From positions 81,846 through 145,845 of the forward strand of contig NZ_CAMFHX010000001.1 in assembly GCF_945952365.1 (NCBI RefSeq): DNA of 64,000 nt, written 5' to 3'. The DNA comes from an uncultured Cetobacterium sp. GTDB lineage: Bacteria; Fusobacteriota; Fusobacteriia; Fusobacteriales; Fusobacteriaceae. Of this stretch, positions 1-8,989 are shown piece after piece. The first letter of the stretch is position 1; the number at the start of each line of letters is the position of its first letter. A program made the position numbers and the translations under genes. A model generated the notes under the pieces. It saw only the letters and a list, made by a program, of their open reading frames with translations, was not told the DNA's origin and searched no databases.

Positions 1-1071
1 TATAACTGGATTACTATCTATTTCAACTATTTTATAAACTCCACCAAAACAAGGATTTGATTTACTCACTGCAATAGCATCTCCAACCCCGAATATATCC
101 ACTGCTGCTCCTTGCTCTTTTAAAGATTTAATCAACGACTCGTTTAAAGAGTTTGTTAAAAATATCTTTGCTTTTTTTAGCCCAGCCATATCTAAAGCTT
201 TTCTACATTTTTTAGAAAGATATGCCAAATCTCCAGAATCTATTCTTATTCCATATATCCCTTCATATGAATCATCTATCCCACTATCTTTAAAACTTTG
301 AATAGCATTTTTCAATCCAATACCTACTGTATTGTAAGTATCTATCAGTAAAATAAGCGAATTTGCTTTTCTTTCTCTTCTATGTTTTATAAATGTATCG
401 AAAGCTTTTTTTTCAGCTTCAGCTCCAACACCAAAAGCTTGTATATAAGAGTGCGCCATTGTCCCAACACTTGGAACACCATATTTATACTCTGTCACTA
501 AATTAGAGTGTGATAAACACCCTCCTATTATAGACGCCTTTGTTCCTGCTACAGCACTGTCAAAACCATGAGCTCTTCTACTTCCAAATGATGTAACTGG
601 AATTGGTGAAGCTGCTCTAGTTATTCTAGAAGCTTTTGTTGCTATAGCTAGTTGCATATTCATCAAGTTTAAAATTGGAGTTTCCAATATTTTTGCTTGA
701 ATCAATGGTGCCTTTATCGTTATTATTGGCTCATTTGGATATACAATCTCCCCATCTCTCATAGCATATAAATTTCCAGTAAATTTCATTTTAACTAAGT
801 ACTCTAAAAGATGTTTCTCTTCTATTATTTTAGAAAAATACTCTCTTTTTTCATCCTCACTAGTTCTATTTAAAATATCAATAAGCTCAATTACTTCTTG
901 TACTCCTGAAACAACTGCAAAACCACCATCTTCAGTTTTTCTAAAGTACATATCAAATATAGCTTCCTTCTCCTGCATCTCTTCCATTAAAAAAATGTCA
1001 CTTTCAGTATATTGATATCTATCTGAATTAATAACCTTTGCAAAATCCGTTAAAACTCTTTCTCTCCCCAT
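1..1071 (-). CDS. pncB: Nicotinate phosphoribosyltransferase, C-terminus cut by window edge
   Basis: This is the first 357 codons of a NAPRTase, which makes nicotinate mononucleotide from nicotinate, PRPP and ATP in NAD salvage. The reading frame stays open from the ATG at 1071 to base 1. Family motifs visible in the translation are FGSRRAHG (about residues 162-169, with H168) and the downstream VGTMAHSYIQAFG stretch (about 202-214). A GAGGT Shine-Dalgarno lies just upstream of the ATG. The gene is divergent from dtd across a short AT-rich gap. The 3' part lies outside the window, so the family assignment rests on the N-terminal three quarters. Confidence 0.9.
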   Translation of the reverse strand, partial: MGRERVLTDFAKVINSDRYQYTESDIFLMEEMQEKEAIFDMYFRKTEDGGFAVVSGVQEVIELIDILNRTSEDEKREYFSKIIEEKHLLEYLVKMKFTGNLYAMRDGEIVYPNEPIITIKAPLIQAKILETPILNLMNMQLAIATKASRITRAASPIPVTSFGSRRAHGFDSAVAGTKASIIGGCLSHSNLVTEYKYGVPSVGTMAHSYIQAFGVGAEAEKKAFDTFIKHRRERKANSLILLIDTYNTVGIGLKNAIQSFKDSGIDDSYEGIYGIRIDSGDLAYLSKKCRKALDMAGLKKAKIFLTNSLNESLIKSLKEQGAAVDIFGVGDAIAVSKSNPCFGGVYKIVEIDSNPVI

Positions 1072-1169
1072 TTTGTACCTCTTTTTAAATTGTTAGTTTT
1101 TTATTTTTTCTTAATAATTATATCATTTTTATGGTATAATTACCAATAAAAATAGAAAAGGAGATATTG

Positions 1170-1616
1170 ATGAGAGCTGTTATACAAAGAGTCAAACATG
1201 CAAGTGTTACTGTAGATAATGAAATTACTGGAAAAATAAACCACGGATTCTTAATACTTTTAGGTGTTACACATAGCGACACTGAAAAAGAGGTGGATTG
1301 GTTAGCTAAAAAAATAACTGATTTAAGAGTTTTTAATGATGCTGATGACAAAATGAATCTTGGATTAAAAGATGTTGATGGAGAACTACTTGTAATCTCA
1401 CAATTTACGCTTTATGGAAACTGTATCAAAGGACGTAGGCCAGCGTTTATTGACGCTGCTAAACCAGATATGGCGAACGAGCTTTATGAAAAGTTTTTAG
1501 CAAAATGTAAAAGTCTTGGTTTCAAAACTGAAGCTGGTATTTTTGGTGCTGATATGAAAGTAGAACTTTTAAATGACGGACCTGTAACTTTAATTATTGA
1601 TACAAACGACAGATAA
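1170..1616 (+). CDS. dtd: D-aminoacyl-tRNA deacylase
   Basis: A 148-residue protein matching the full length of the DTD family, which hydrolyses D-aminoacyl-tRNAs in the cytosol and so prevents D-amino acids entering protein. Both family signatures are present: SQFTLY (residues 77-82) and the C-terminal GPVT motif (137-140) that forms the chirality-checking site with it. The start is ATG 1170 because AAAGGAG sits 6 bases upstream; the in-frame TTG directly before it (1167) has poorer spacing. It is followed by the alpha-hydroxy-acid dehydrogenase gene in the same direction. Confidence 0.95.
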   Translation: MRAVIQRVKHASVTVDNEITGKINHGFLILLGVTHSDTEKEVDWLAKKITDLRVFNDADDKMNLGLKDVDGELLVISQFTLYGNCIKGRRPAFIDAAKPDMANELYEKFLAKCKSLGFKTEAGIFGADMKVELLNDGPVTLIIDTNDR

Positions 1617-1657
1617 TTAATTTTGAAATAAACTATGAGTATTTTTTGGAGGGGATT

Positions 1658-2683
1658 ATGGATATAAAAGAGATTAAAAAAAATGCAAAGGAAAGAATGA
1701 AAGATTTTTGTATACTATGTCCAGAGTGTAACGGACGTTGGTGTGCTGGAAAAGTTCCTGGCATGGGTGGAGCTGGAAATGGTGGAAGTTTTAATAGAAC
1801 TTATGAAAAACTTAAAGAGGTTAAAGTTGCAATGAGAACTCTTCATAATGTTTCTGATCCAAAACTCTCTTGCTCTATATTCGGTGAAGAACTTTCTTTC
1901 CCAGCTATGATTGCACCTATAACAGGAACAAAATTTAATATGGGTGGATATGTTAACGATATTGAATATTCTGATGATGTTGTTTTAGGAGCCCTTGACG
2001 CTGGAACAATAGCTATGATTGGAGATACAGGAGACCCTAACTGTTTTGCAGCTGGAATTGAAGCTATAAAAAAAGGAAACGGAAAAGGAATCGCTATAAT
2101 AAAACCTAGAGAAAATTCAGAAATTATAAAAAGAATTAAAATAGCTGAAGCTGCTGGTGCAGTAGCTATTGGAGTGGATGTTGACGGTGCTGGATTAGTT
2201 ACAATGAAACTTTTCAACCAACCCGTTGGTCCTAAATCACTAAATGATTTAAAAGAGATTATCTCTTCAACTAATCTTCCATTTATAGTAAAAGGAATTT
2301 TAACTGTAGATGAAGCTAAACTTTGTGTTGCTGCTGGTGCTGCTGCTCTTGTCGTATCAAATCATGGTGGTCGTTGCTTGAATGAAACTTTTGCACCTGC
2401 AGAAGTTTTAAAAGATATTGCCGATGCTGTCGGAGACGAAATTATTGTTTTAGCTGATGGTGGAGTTAGAGAAGGTGTGGATATTTTAAAATATCTTGCT
2501 CTTGGAGCTAAAGCTGTTTTAATTGGAAGACCTATCATTTGGGGTTCGATTGGCGGAAGACAAGAGGGTGTAAAAGTTGTTTTAGATACTTTCAAATCTC
2601 AACTTTATCAAAGTATGATACTTACTGGTGCAGAGGATGTTAAAAATTATAAAAATTTCTCTTGCATTTTATACACTAAATAA
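1658..2683 (+). CDS. FMN-dependent alpha-hydroxy-acid dehydrogenase family protein
   Basis: A 341-residue TIM-barrel flavoprotein of the lactate oxidase/L-lactate dehydrogenase (FMN) family. The C-terminal half carries the KGI...EAKLCVAAGAAALVVSNHGGR block, in which the His of SNHGGR (H236) is the family's catalytic base, followed by the glycine-rich phosphate-binding segments ADGGVREG and LIGRP. The N-terminus has a CPECNGRWC cysteine cluster seen in the anaerobe-type subfamily, whose substrate is not settled. The start is ATG 1658 with GGAGGGG just upstream; a TTG at 1646 is in frame but lies before that Shine-Dalgarno. Substrate could be lactate or another 2-hydroxy acid. Confidence 0.85.
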   Translation: MDIKEIKKNAKERMKDFCILCPECNGRWCAGKVPGMGGAGNGGSFNRTYEKLKEVKVAMRTLHNVSDPKLSCSIFGEELSFPAMIAPITGTKFNMGGYVNDIEYSDDVVLGALDAGTIAMIGDTGDPNCFAAGIEAIKKGNGKGIAIIKPRENSEIIKRIKIAEAAGAVAIGVDVDGAGLVTMKLFNQPVGPKSLNDLKEIISSTNLPFIVKGILTVDEAKLCVAAGAAALVVSNHGGRCLNETFAPAEVLKDIADAVGDEIIVLADGGVREGVDILKYLALGAKAVLIGRPIIWGSIGGRQEGVKVVLDTFKSQLYQSMILTGAEDVKNYKNFSCILYTK

Positions 2684-2719
2684 GTATAATTTAAATACAA
2701 AATTTAGGGAGGTTTTATC

Positions 2720-3226
2720 ATGGAAAGAAAAGATGTTATTACATTCGCAGGAAGTCCACTAACATTAGTAGGAAAAGAGGTAGTTGTTGGAGATGTAGCT
2801 CCTAACTTTACTGTTACTAAAACTGATTTATCACCTCTTTCTTTAGCAGATTTAAAAGGAAAAACAATAGTTATTTCGGCTATGCCATCTATTGATACTC
2901 CTGTTTGTGAGTTACAAACAATCAGATTCAACAAAGAAGCTGCTGCATTAGAAAACGTTGTTATTTTAACAGTTTCAATGGATTTACCATTTGCATTAAG
3001 CAGATTCTGTGGAGCAAAGAGTATAGAAAATGCTATAACTACTTCAGATTATAAAGATAGAGATTTTTCAAACAACTACGGATTATTTATCAAAGAGCTT
3101 GCACTTGTTTCAAGAGCAGTTATCATCGTTGATAAAGATGGAAAAGTTGCTTACACTGAATACTTAAAAGAGATTACTGAAGAGCCTAACTACGATTTAG
3201 CTTTAGAAGCATTAAAAAAATTATAA
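2720..3226 (+). CDS. tpx: Thiol peroxidase (atypical 2-Cys peroxiredoxin)
   Basis: A 168-residue Tpx-type peroxiredoxin that reduces hydroperoxides using thioredoxin. The peroxidatic cysteine is C63 in SIDTPVC and the resolving cysteine is C97 in RFCGAK, the spacing expected for Tpx. The length is typical and no signal peptide is visible. A GGGAGG Shine-Dalgarno precedes the ATG. The gene ends in a strong hairpin terminator shared with the convergent DUF368 gene. In an anaerobe this is an oxygen/peroxide defence enzyme. Confidence 0.95.
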   Translation: MERKDVITFAGSPLTLVGKEVVVGDVAPNFTVTKTDLSPLSLADLKGKTIVISAMPSIDTPVCELQTIRFNKEAAALENVVILTVSMDLPFALSRFCGAKSIENAITTSDYKDRDFSNNYGLFIKELALVSRAVIIVDKDGKVAYTEYLKEITEEPNYDLALEALKKL

Positions 3227-3237
3227 TAAAAAAATAA

Positions 3238-3278
3238 CCCCACTCAGATATATTTTATATCTGGGTGGGGATTTTTTT
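3238..3278. terminator. Bidirectional intrinsic terminator between tpx and the DUF368 gene
   Basis: A 15-bp stem (left arm 3238-3252, right arm 3256-3270, one G-U pair) is followed by a T-run on the plus strand and preceded by an A-run that serves the minus strand. It can end both convergent genes. Confidence 0.9.
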
Positions 3279-4020
3279 ATATAAATAAAGTTTGTATAAT
3301 TTCAAACAGTGATACTATAATAATTCCTACTATAAAGTTTAATGTGTAACTTCTATATCTATTTAAAAGTATATTTATTCCTTTTGAAACTAAAACCAGT
3401 CCAATTCCTGTTCCAGCTGCAAAAAAGATTAATGGCAGTATCGCAAAACTTTTTATATATCCTAAAATATTATAATACTCACCTAACAATATAAGAAGTA
3501 ACGATCCTGAAATTCCAGGGATAACCATTGCTCCCGCAGCAACTAACCCACATAAAAACAGTTTCATACCATATCCAATTGTAAATAAACTTTCAGCTGT
3601 TCTAGCTATCTCCTCTCCTGCTATAGCTTTTGTTAAAAACATAAAAGCTCCTGTAAAAGCTACTCCGCCAAAGAAAGCAATCAGATTATCTTTTTTAAAG
3701 AACTTCTCTCCTTTTAAAATAACAGGAATCGAAGGTAAAATTAAAAATAAAAATACAACCGTCGTTCCTTTAGGATAAAGTTCATACATCTTAGATATAA
3801 CTCCTGCAAATGCCACTATTCCTAAAGCTGCACCCGCACCAATCTGAGATAAAAATTTAGCATACTCTATCTTTTTTTCAATTGAGGCTGTTAAAAAATT
3901 CCCCACCGCTTCTGTCAAATTATCATAAATGCCTAATACTACTGCTAATGTTCCTCCTGAAACTCCCGGCAATACATTTGCTATTCCTATTACAATTCCT
4001 ATTAAAAAATTTCTTATCAT
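3277..4020 (-). CDS. popT: DUF368 family membrane protein (PopT-type undecaprenyl-phosphate translocase)
   Basis: A 247-residue polytopic membrane protein. The paired motifs PGVSGG (residues 18-23) and PGISGS (168-173), one in each half, are diagnostic of DUF368. Members of this family have been shown to return undecaprenyl phosphate across the cytoplasmic membrane for cell-wall precursor recycling (PopT); that function is transferred by family membership. The ATG has GGAGAG upstream. The start lies 8 bases downstream of the stop of the Mu-transposase-like gene, so the two are probably one transcript. Confidence 0.85.
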   Translation of the reverse strand: MIRNFLIGIVIGIANVLPGVSGGTLAVVLGIYDNLTEAVGNFLTASIEKKIEYAKFLSQIGAGAALGIVAFAGVISKMYELYPKGTTVVFLFLILPSIPVILKGEKFFKKDNLIAFFGGVAFTGAFMFLTKAIAGEEIARTAESLFTIGYGMKLFLCGLVAAGAMVIPGISGSLLLILLGEYYNILGYIKSFAILPLIFFAAGTGIGLVLVSKGINILLNRYRSYTLNFIVGIIIVSLFEIIQTLFI

Positions 4021-4028
4021 AATCTCTC

Positions 4029-5090
4029 CTAGTATTCTTTTATCAATTTAGCACTACCTATAAACTTATCTTTTAAATATACATCTACACATTCATTAGT
4101 AAATTCACTATAAAAAACATCTGCAATTTCACCCTCATACTCCTTCAATATAGGGCTATTATATAAGTTATTTTTCACTCTAACTCCATTATTATAGATT
4201 TTCCTTTTATATCTATTTAAAAAATACAACAACTTTTGAATCTCATCGGGTAAAACTTTCTTTTCCTCATTTATTTCAATAAATAGATATTTTTTTATAA
4301 AAATACAAATTTTTTCTAATGTTATCATTTTTTCTTTATTAAACTCTTTCAATATATCTGTATCTATATATCTAACAAAGCCAAGCATATTTTCATCTGG
4401 TTCCTCTTGAAGAATATTTATTTTCGTTTCAAAATATATACTTCTTAACAGGTTTTTAGAAACCCCATCTATTTTGAAATCTAAAGATATATTTTTTGGA
4501 TAGGCTCCCTCAATTATAATACTTTCTCTTATAAAATTAAACAAATTTTTTAACTCTCTTTTTTTTTCTTCAAAAATAAAATTAATCATTTTATAATTTT
4601 CTTTATTATAAAAAATAGTTAAATAAAATATTTTATTTTTATTATTAAAAAAAGGAATTGGAACTGCTTTTTGTATAATAGCATATTCATACACTTGATT
4701 TTTTTTTACAGATTTTATTGAATTTAGTTTTATATTTTCATCTAGATTGTTTATTATTCTAAAAAAAGTTGGATAACTTATCATGCTATTATATGAGTTT
4801 AAGGTTTTCTTTGCTTTTTCATATAGCTTTGTAATTGGCAGAGTGTGATACTCTTTATATAGAGTTTTTAGATGATCTAAAGCATCATCATTGACTTTTT
4901 TAAAGGTGTTTTTATCTGCTCTTATTTTTTTTGCTAAACCTTTTTCTCCAGAATCTTTATATTGACTCACCCATCTTTTAAGAGTAGCATAGGATATTTG
5001 AGTTTCTCTCTCTATCTCCCTGAGCTTTTTCTCTTTCTTGAAAAAGGGCTCAAGTATCTTATATTTTTTATTTTTTTCGTCCTGTTGCAT
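4029..5090 (-). CDS. Mu-transposase-like protein lacking a recognisable DDE core
   Basis: A 353-residue protein, very Lys/Ile/Asn-rich. Residues 22-45 form a helix-turn-helix (REIERETQISYATLKRWVSQY), as in the DNA-binding domains of Mu/Tn552-type transposases. The last about 50 residues (302-353, starting GVRVKNNLYNSP) resemble the small beta-barrel at the C-terminus of Mu transposases. The region between, where an RNase H-like integrase core belongs, shows no D...DNG...E catalytic pattern. No inverted repeats or partner transposition ATPase were seen. It is upstream of and probably co-transcribed with the DUF368 gene. It may be a domesticated, DNA-binding derivative; the function is unknown. 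Confidence 0.6.
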   Translation of the reverse strand: MQQDEKNKKYKILEPFFKKEKKLREIERETQISYATLKRWVSQYKDSGEKGLAKKIRADKNTFKKVNDDALDHLKTLYKEYHTLPITKLYEKAKKTLNSYNSMISYPTFFRIINNLDENIKLNSIKSVKKNQVYEYAIIQKAVPIPFFNNKNKIFYLTIFYNKENYKMINFIFEEKKRELKNLFNFIRESIIIEGAYPKNISLDFKIDGVSKNLLRSIYFETKINILQEEPDENMLGFVRYIDTDILKEFNKEKMITLEKICIFIKKYLFIEINEEKKVLPDEIQKLLYFLNRYKRKIYNNGVRVKNNLYNSPILKEYEGEIADVFYSEFTNECVDVYLKDKFIGSAKLIKEY

Positions 5091-5177
5091 AACTCGCTTA
5101 CTCCCTTTTAAATTCTTTTGTTAAATTATAACACAGATGATGCGTAAAAAAAAGGCTCATTTATTTTGATAATTTTC

Positions 5178-5206
5178 TTGACTTTTTTTAAAATAAAATG
5201 TATTCT
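5178..5206 (+). promoter_or_regulatory. Promoter for ptsG
   Basis: A -35 TTGACT (5178-5183) and a -10 TATTCT (5201-5206) are separated by 17 bases, about 50 bases upstream of the ptsG start codon. No binding site or antiterminator structure was recognised in the leader. Confidence 0.7.
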
Positions 5207-5259
5207 TTTAGTGACTTAATGATTCTTTATTATCACAATATAATATATGGAGGAGTTTT

Positions 5260-6735
5260 ATGAAATTATTTGCTGAAGTTCAAAAAATCGGTAAAGCTTT
5301 AATGACACCGGTTGCAATTCTACCAGCTGCTGGTATATTCCTTGCTGCTGGAAACAAATTAGGAATACCTTTAATGGAACAAGCAGGGGGAATAATATTT
5401 GGTAACTTACCACTTCTATTCGCTGTAGGAGCTGCTATCGGTCTTGTTGGAGGAGACGGAATCGCTGCCCTTGCTGCTATTGTTGCTCTTTTAATAATGA
5501 ACACAACTATGGGATCACTTACAGATGCTGCTAATGGAATCGCTGCTGGAAACCCAGCTTTCGCTGAAGTTTTAGGAATCCCTACACTTCAAACTGGAGT
5601 TTTTGGAGGATTAATCGCTGGTATTATCGCTGCTATTTGTTATAAGAAATTCTACAAAACAGAATTACCTGCATTCTTAGGATTCTTTGCTGGAAAAAGA
5701 TTAGTTCCAATTATGACTGCTGTTCTTGCTTTCTTAGTTGGTTTAGCTATGCCATACATCTGGCAACCAGTTCAAGCTGGACTTGCTCAACTTTCTTTCC
5801 TAGCTAACGAAACAAACACAAACGTATCAACATTACTATTTGGTATCACAGAAAGAGCGTTAATCCCATTCGGATTACACCACATCTTCTACTCACCATT
5901 CTGGTACCAATTTGGTGAATATACAAACGCTGCTGGACAAATCGTTAACGGAGACCAAGGAATCTGGTTTGCAATGTTTAAAGATGGAGTTCACTCATTC
6001 GATTCAGCTACTTATTCTGGTGCTGGTAAGTTCTTAACTGGTAAGTTCCCATTCATGATGTTTGGATTACCTGCTGCTGCTCTTGCTATGTATCATGAAG
6101 CTAAATCTGAAAACAAAAAAATGGCTGCTGGAATTTTATTCTCTGCTGCTCTTACTTCATTCTTAACTGGAATAACTGAGCCTTTAGAGTTCTCATTCCT
6201 ATTCGTTGCACCTGTACTATACGGAATTCACTGTGTATTCGCAGGATTATCATTCATGTTAATGAATATGTTTAAAGTTAGAATTGGTATGACATTCTCT
6301 GGTGGAGTTATTGACTATATCATGTTCGGTGTTTTACCTGGAACTGAAGGATTCAAAACTAACTGGCCAATGGTTATCGTTATCGGATTAGGATTCTCTG
6401 TTATATACTACTTAGGATTCAGATTCTTCATCAGAAAGTTCAACTTAGCTACTCCTGGAAGAGAAGCTGGAACTGATATGGACGATGCACCAAAAGCTGA
6501 AGGAAGCGAATTAGCTGCATTAGTTCTTGCCGCACTTGGTGGAAAAGAAAACATAATCTCTGTTGACGCTTGTATCACAAGATTAAGACTTGAGGTTAAA
6601 GATTCTTCAATCGTTAACGACGCTGAGTTAAAAAGATTAGGAGCTTCTGGAGTTTTAAAAGTTGGACAAAATGGGGTTCAAGCTATATTTGGTGCTAAAG
6701 CACAATTTATCGCTAACGACATAAAAGCATTATAA
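5260..6735 (+). CDS. ptsG: PTS glucose-family transporter, EIICB subunit
   Basis: A 491-residue sugar permease of the glucose/N-acetylglucosamine PTS family, which imports and phosphorylates its sugar. The N-terminal EIIC domain has the many transmembrane segments plus [15 protein letters not shown] and the [11 protein letters not shown] loop, which match Bacillus-type PtsG best. A linker near residue 395-410 joins the EIIB domain, whose phospho-accepting cysteine is C438 in DACITRLR. No EIIA domain is attached, so a separate EIIA is needed. Glucose is the most likely substrate by similarity, but N-acetylglucosamine cannot be excluded. It is monocistronic with its own promoter. Confidence 0.88.
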   Translation: MKLFAEVQKIGKALMTPVAILPAAGIFLAAGNKLGIPLMEQAGGIIFGNLPLLFAVGAAIGLVGGDGIAALAAIVALLIMNTTMGSLTDAANGIAAGNPAFAEVLGIPTLQTGVFGGLIAGIIAAICYKKFYKTELPAFLGFFAGKRLVPIMTAVLAFLVGLAMPYIWQPVQAGLAQLSFLANETNTNVSTLLFGITERALIPFGLHHIFYSPFWYQFGEYTNAAGQIVNGDQGIWFAMFKDGVHSFDSATYSGAGKFLTGKFPFMMFGLPAAALAMYHEAKSENKKMAAGILFSAALTSFLTGITEPLEFSFLFVAPVLYGIHCVFAGLSFMLMNMFKVRIGMTFSGGVIDYIMFGVLPGTEGFKTNWPMVIVIGLGFSVIYYLGFRFFIRKFNLATPGREAGTDMDDAPKAEGSELAALVLAALGGKENIISVDACITRLRLEVKDSSIVNDAELKRLGASGVLKVGQNGVQAIFGAKAQFIANDIKAL

Positions 6736-6757
6736 TTAAAATCATAAAATAAAACTA

Positions 6758-6784
6758 AAGGGAGGAGCTTATTGCTCCTCCCTT
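6758..6784. terminator. Hairpin between ptsG and the methylase gene
   Basis: An 11-bp GC-rich stem (arms 6758-6768 and 6774-6784) lies between the convergent genes and overlaps the methylase stop. On the minus strand it is followed by a T-rich stretch; on the plus strand the T-run is weak. Confidence 0.6.
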
Positions 6785-8307
6785 ATATCTATATTCATAA
6801 CTTTACTAAAGTATAAATCTATCTCTTCTTGAGTTTCATCACTATAATTTTCTAACTGCTTTTTTACCAAAGAAACAACTTCTATTAACTCTTCAGATTT
6901 TTCTGGATAATAAAGCGGACACTCTTTTAAAGGTGTCGAATAAAACTCTAAATTCTTTCCTTTTTTCTTTCCTATATAATTAAACCAATAATAAAAAACT
7001 TTCGAATTTAAATAACCTAGAATATAAAATAGATTTACCTCAGAGGCTTTAGCTGTTAAATAGTATACATCAGCACTACTATAAAACGGATCCTCAGTAT
7101 ACCCGAAATTATTTGTCTTACATCTTTGTCTAACAACAATTTTTGGCTTTAAGAAAATCTCCTCATCTCTTCCCCATTGTAACTCCCACCAATTTATTCT
7201 GTTATTAACGACCTCTCTTCTCAAAGATAATTTTGCTTTATATTCCAATAGATAATTCATTAAATTCTCATCCAAAGTTGATTTTCCATTTAGATATATT
7301 ATCCAAAATGGTGGTTTTTTTGAAACTTCATACTTTCCTATATCTTTATTTTTATAAAATGGTTTCAAATAGTTTTTAAACTCCTCTTTATACTCGTCAA
7401 AAACAAAGACCTTATCTGCTCCACTAACTATCCCTTGATTCACTTTCAATAGTTCTCCTAAAGTTCTATTGCTATTATCTCTTATTTTTTGAATATTTTT
7501 TTTACAAAATGGTGGTATCAAAATTATTTTACTGTGCTCTTGTGCAAATATATTGTTTTGCTCAATCGTATAGTCTATATTGTCATCATTTATAAAAACA
7601 TCACTATTTTCCTTAGATTTCTGCCAATAAAATATGATATTATGTTGACCTATCGCATCTTTAAAAATAGAGTGACTATAGTTTTCAATTCTAAAAAATT
7701 CACCTTCAGCTCTCAATTTATCTCTCAACCCTTCTGCACTATCAGCTTTTAGCCAATAGTTAGTTGTAAGATAAACTAAAATTCCATTCTCTTTTAAAAT
7801 ATCTACTCCTTTTTCAATGAAAAAGTAAAAATAGTCCATTTTAGGTTTATAATATTTTTTCCCAAAATCAGTTTCTTTTATCGTATGAAAAATCTCTTTA
7901 TGGTTTTTTTCACCTAAATAGGGTGGATTTCCAATAACTATATCATACTTTTCATCTATTATTTCATAAAGTGAATCACACTCTTTTAAATTTAAGTTGC
8001 CCTTTATACCATATGTAAAGAAAAGAGCCTCCGCTCTTTTTTTTAAAATATTTAATGCATTCGAATCTATATCATATCCTGTTAACCATTTTTCACTGTA
8101 TCTATATTCTCCAAATACTTTCTTTGAAGTTTTCAATAACTCCTCTAACATAGCTAAAAGTAGATTTCCTGATCCACAAGATATATCTACTATTTTTATA
8201 TCTAAAATATTTTCATTACAATTTTTTTCTAAATATTTAGCTAATGATATTTTTGCCATGCTCACAGCATATTGTTCTGGAGTATATATTTTATAATTAT
8301 ATTCCAA
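6769..8307 (-). CDS. Eco57I/TaqI-type N6-adenine DNA methyltransferase, orphan
   Basis: A 512-residue gamma-class N6-adenine methylase. Motif I (DISCGSG, residues 41-47) binds S-adenosylmethionine and motif IV (NPPY, 127-130) is catalytic. The C-terminal half, with WIIYLNGKSTLDENL and LNSKVFYYWFNYIG, resembles the TaqI-like target-recognition domain. No endonuclease domain or neighbouring restriction gene is visible, so it is probably a solitary methylase. The start is TTG 8307; its Shine-Dalgarno AGGAGGGG lies inside the last codons of scpA, so its translation is probably coupled to scpA. It is the last gene of the polA-whiA-ribF-scpA cluster. Confidence 0.82.
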   Translation of the reverse strand: MEYNYKIYTPEQYAVSMAKISLAKYLEKNCNENILDIKIVDISCGSGNLLLAMLEELLKTSKKVFGEYRYSEKWLTGYDIDSNALNILKKRAEALFFTYGIKGNLNLKECDSLYEIIDEKYDIVIGNPPYLGEKNHKEIFHTIKETDFGKKYYKPKMDYFYFFIEKGVDILKENGILVYLTTNYWLKADSAEGLRDKLRAEGEFFRIENYSHSIFKDAIGQHNIIFYWQKSKENSDVFINDDNIDYTIEQNNIFAQEHSKIILIPPFCKKNIQKIRDNSNRTLGELLKVNQGIVSGADKVFVFDEYKEEFKNYLKPFYKNKDIGKYEVSKKPPFWIIYLNGKSTLDENLMNYLLEYKAKLSLRREVVNNRINWWELQWGRDEEIFLKPKIVVRQRCKTNNFGYTEDPFYSSADVYYLTAKASEVNLFYILGYLNSKVFYYWFNYIGKKKGKNLEFYSTPLKECPLYYPEKSEELIEVVSLVKKQLENYSDETQEEIDLYFSKVMNIDIREEQ

Positions 8308-8308
8308 A

Positions 8309-8989
8309 TCAGCCCCTCCTAAAGAGTTTTAAGCTACCTTCACCCTCTATTGATATAACCCCATCTCTGTACAAATCTAGAACCGCTAAAAATATATATA
8401 CCAAGTGAGTTCTATTCTCTGCTCTTCTAAAAAGATCCACTACATTTTTCTCTGCTGAATAAAGTATTACTTTTATTCTATCCATCTCCTCTTTTAAAGA
8501 GTATCTTTTCTCCACTTCAATCTCTAAAAACTCCTCATCTTTTGGAAGATATTTAACATAGCTATTAAATACATCCTGAAGTTTTAAAGTTGTCAAATCA
8601 AACTCTTTAGGGATATTTTTTGTTATCTTTCTTCCCTCTCCTCTTGTATAAGCAATATTATATTCACACTCTATAGTAGCTATAACTGTCGCTACCTCTT
8701 TAAAGACTTTATAGTCCTCTAATCTTCTTTTTAAATCCTTTTCTTTTTCCTCTTCTTTATTTACACTTAAAATAGACACTGCTTTTATCTCTAAAAGTTC
8801 AGAAGCTATCTCTAAAAACTCTACCTTTATACCTAAATTGTCAGTTTGTGCTTTTTCTATATAGTGAATATATTCATCTATTATCTGAGATATTTTTATT
8901 TCAGATATTTTCATTTTTTTCTTTTCGATAAGATGTAGTAGAAGGTCTAATGGACCTTCAAAATTATCTATCTTTAGTACTATCTCCAT
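8309..8989 (-). CDS. scpA: Segregation and condensation protein A
   Basis: A 226-residue kleisin that bridges SMC and ScpB in the chromosome-condensing complex. The opening FEGPLDLLLHLIEKKKMKI block and the C-terminal winged helix ending VISIEGEGSLKLF are characteristic. It overlaps the 3' end of ribF by 26 bases and is followed at once by the methylase gene. No scpB is present in the window. Confidence 0.93.
   Translation of the reverse strand: MEIVLKIDNFEGPLDLLLHLIEKKKMKISEIKISQIIDEYIHYIEKAQTDNLGIKVEFLEIASELLEIKAVSILSVNKEEEKEKDLKRRLEDYKVFKEVATVIATIECEYNIAYTRGEGRKITKNIPKEFDLTTLKLQDVFNSYVKYLPKDEEFLEIEVEKRYSLKEEMDRIKVILYSAEKNVVDLFRRAENRTHLVYIFLAVLDLYRDGVISIEGEGSLKLFRRG

Noticed and set aside
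1118..1351. Antisense ORF opposite dtd
   Set aside because: It overlaps a well-conserved gene on the other strand, has no plausible ribosome binding site and shows no family motif.
4029..5090. Active Mu-like transposon or insertion sequence
   Set aside because: There are no inverted repeats or target duplications beside the gene, no partner ATPase or accessory genes, and no readable DDE triad.
7489..7752. Plus-strand ORF inside the methylase gene
   Set aside because: It is a shadow of the methylase coding strand with no recognised motif.
6769..8307. A complete type IIG restriction-modification enzyme
   Set aside because: The 512 residues hold only methylase and target-recognition regions; no nuclease motif or adjacent nuclease gene is visible.
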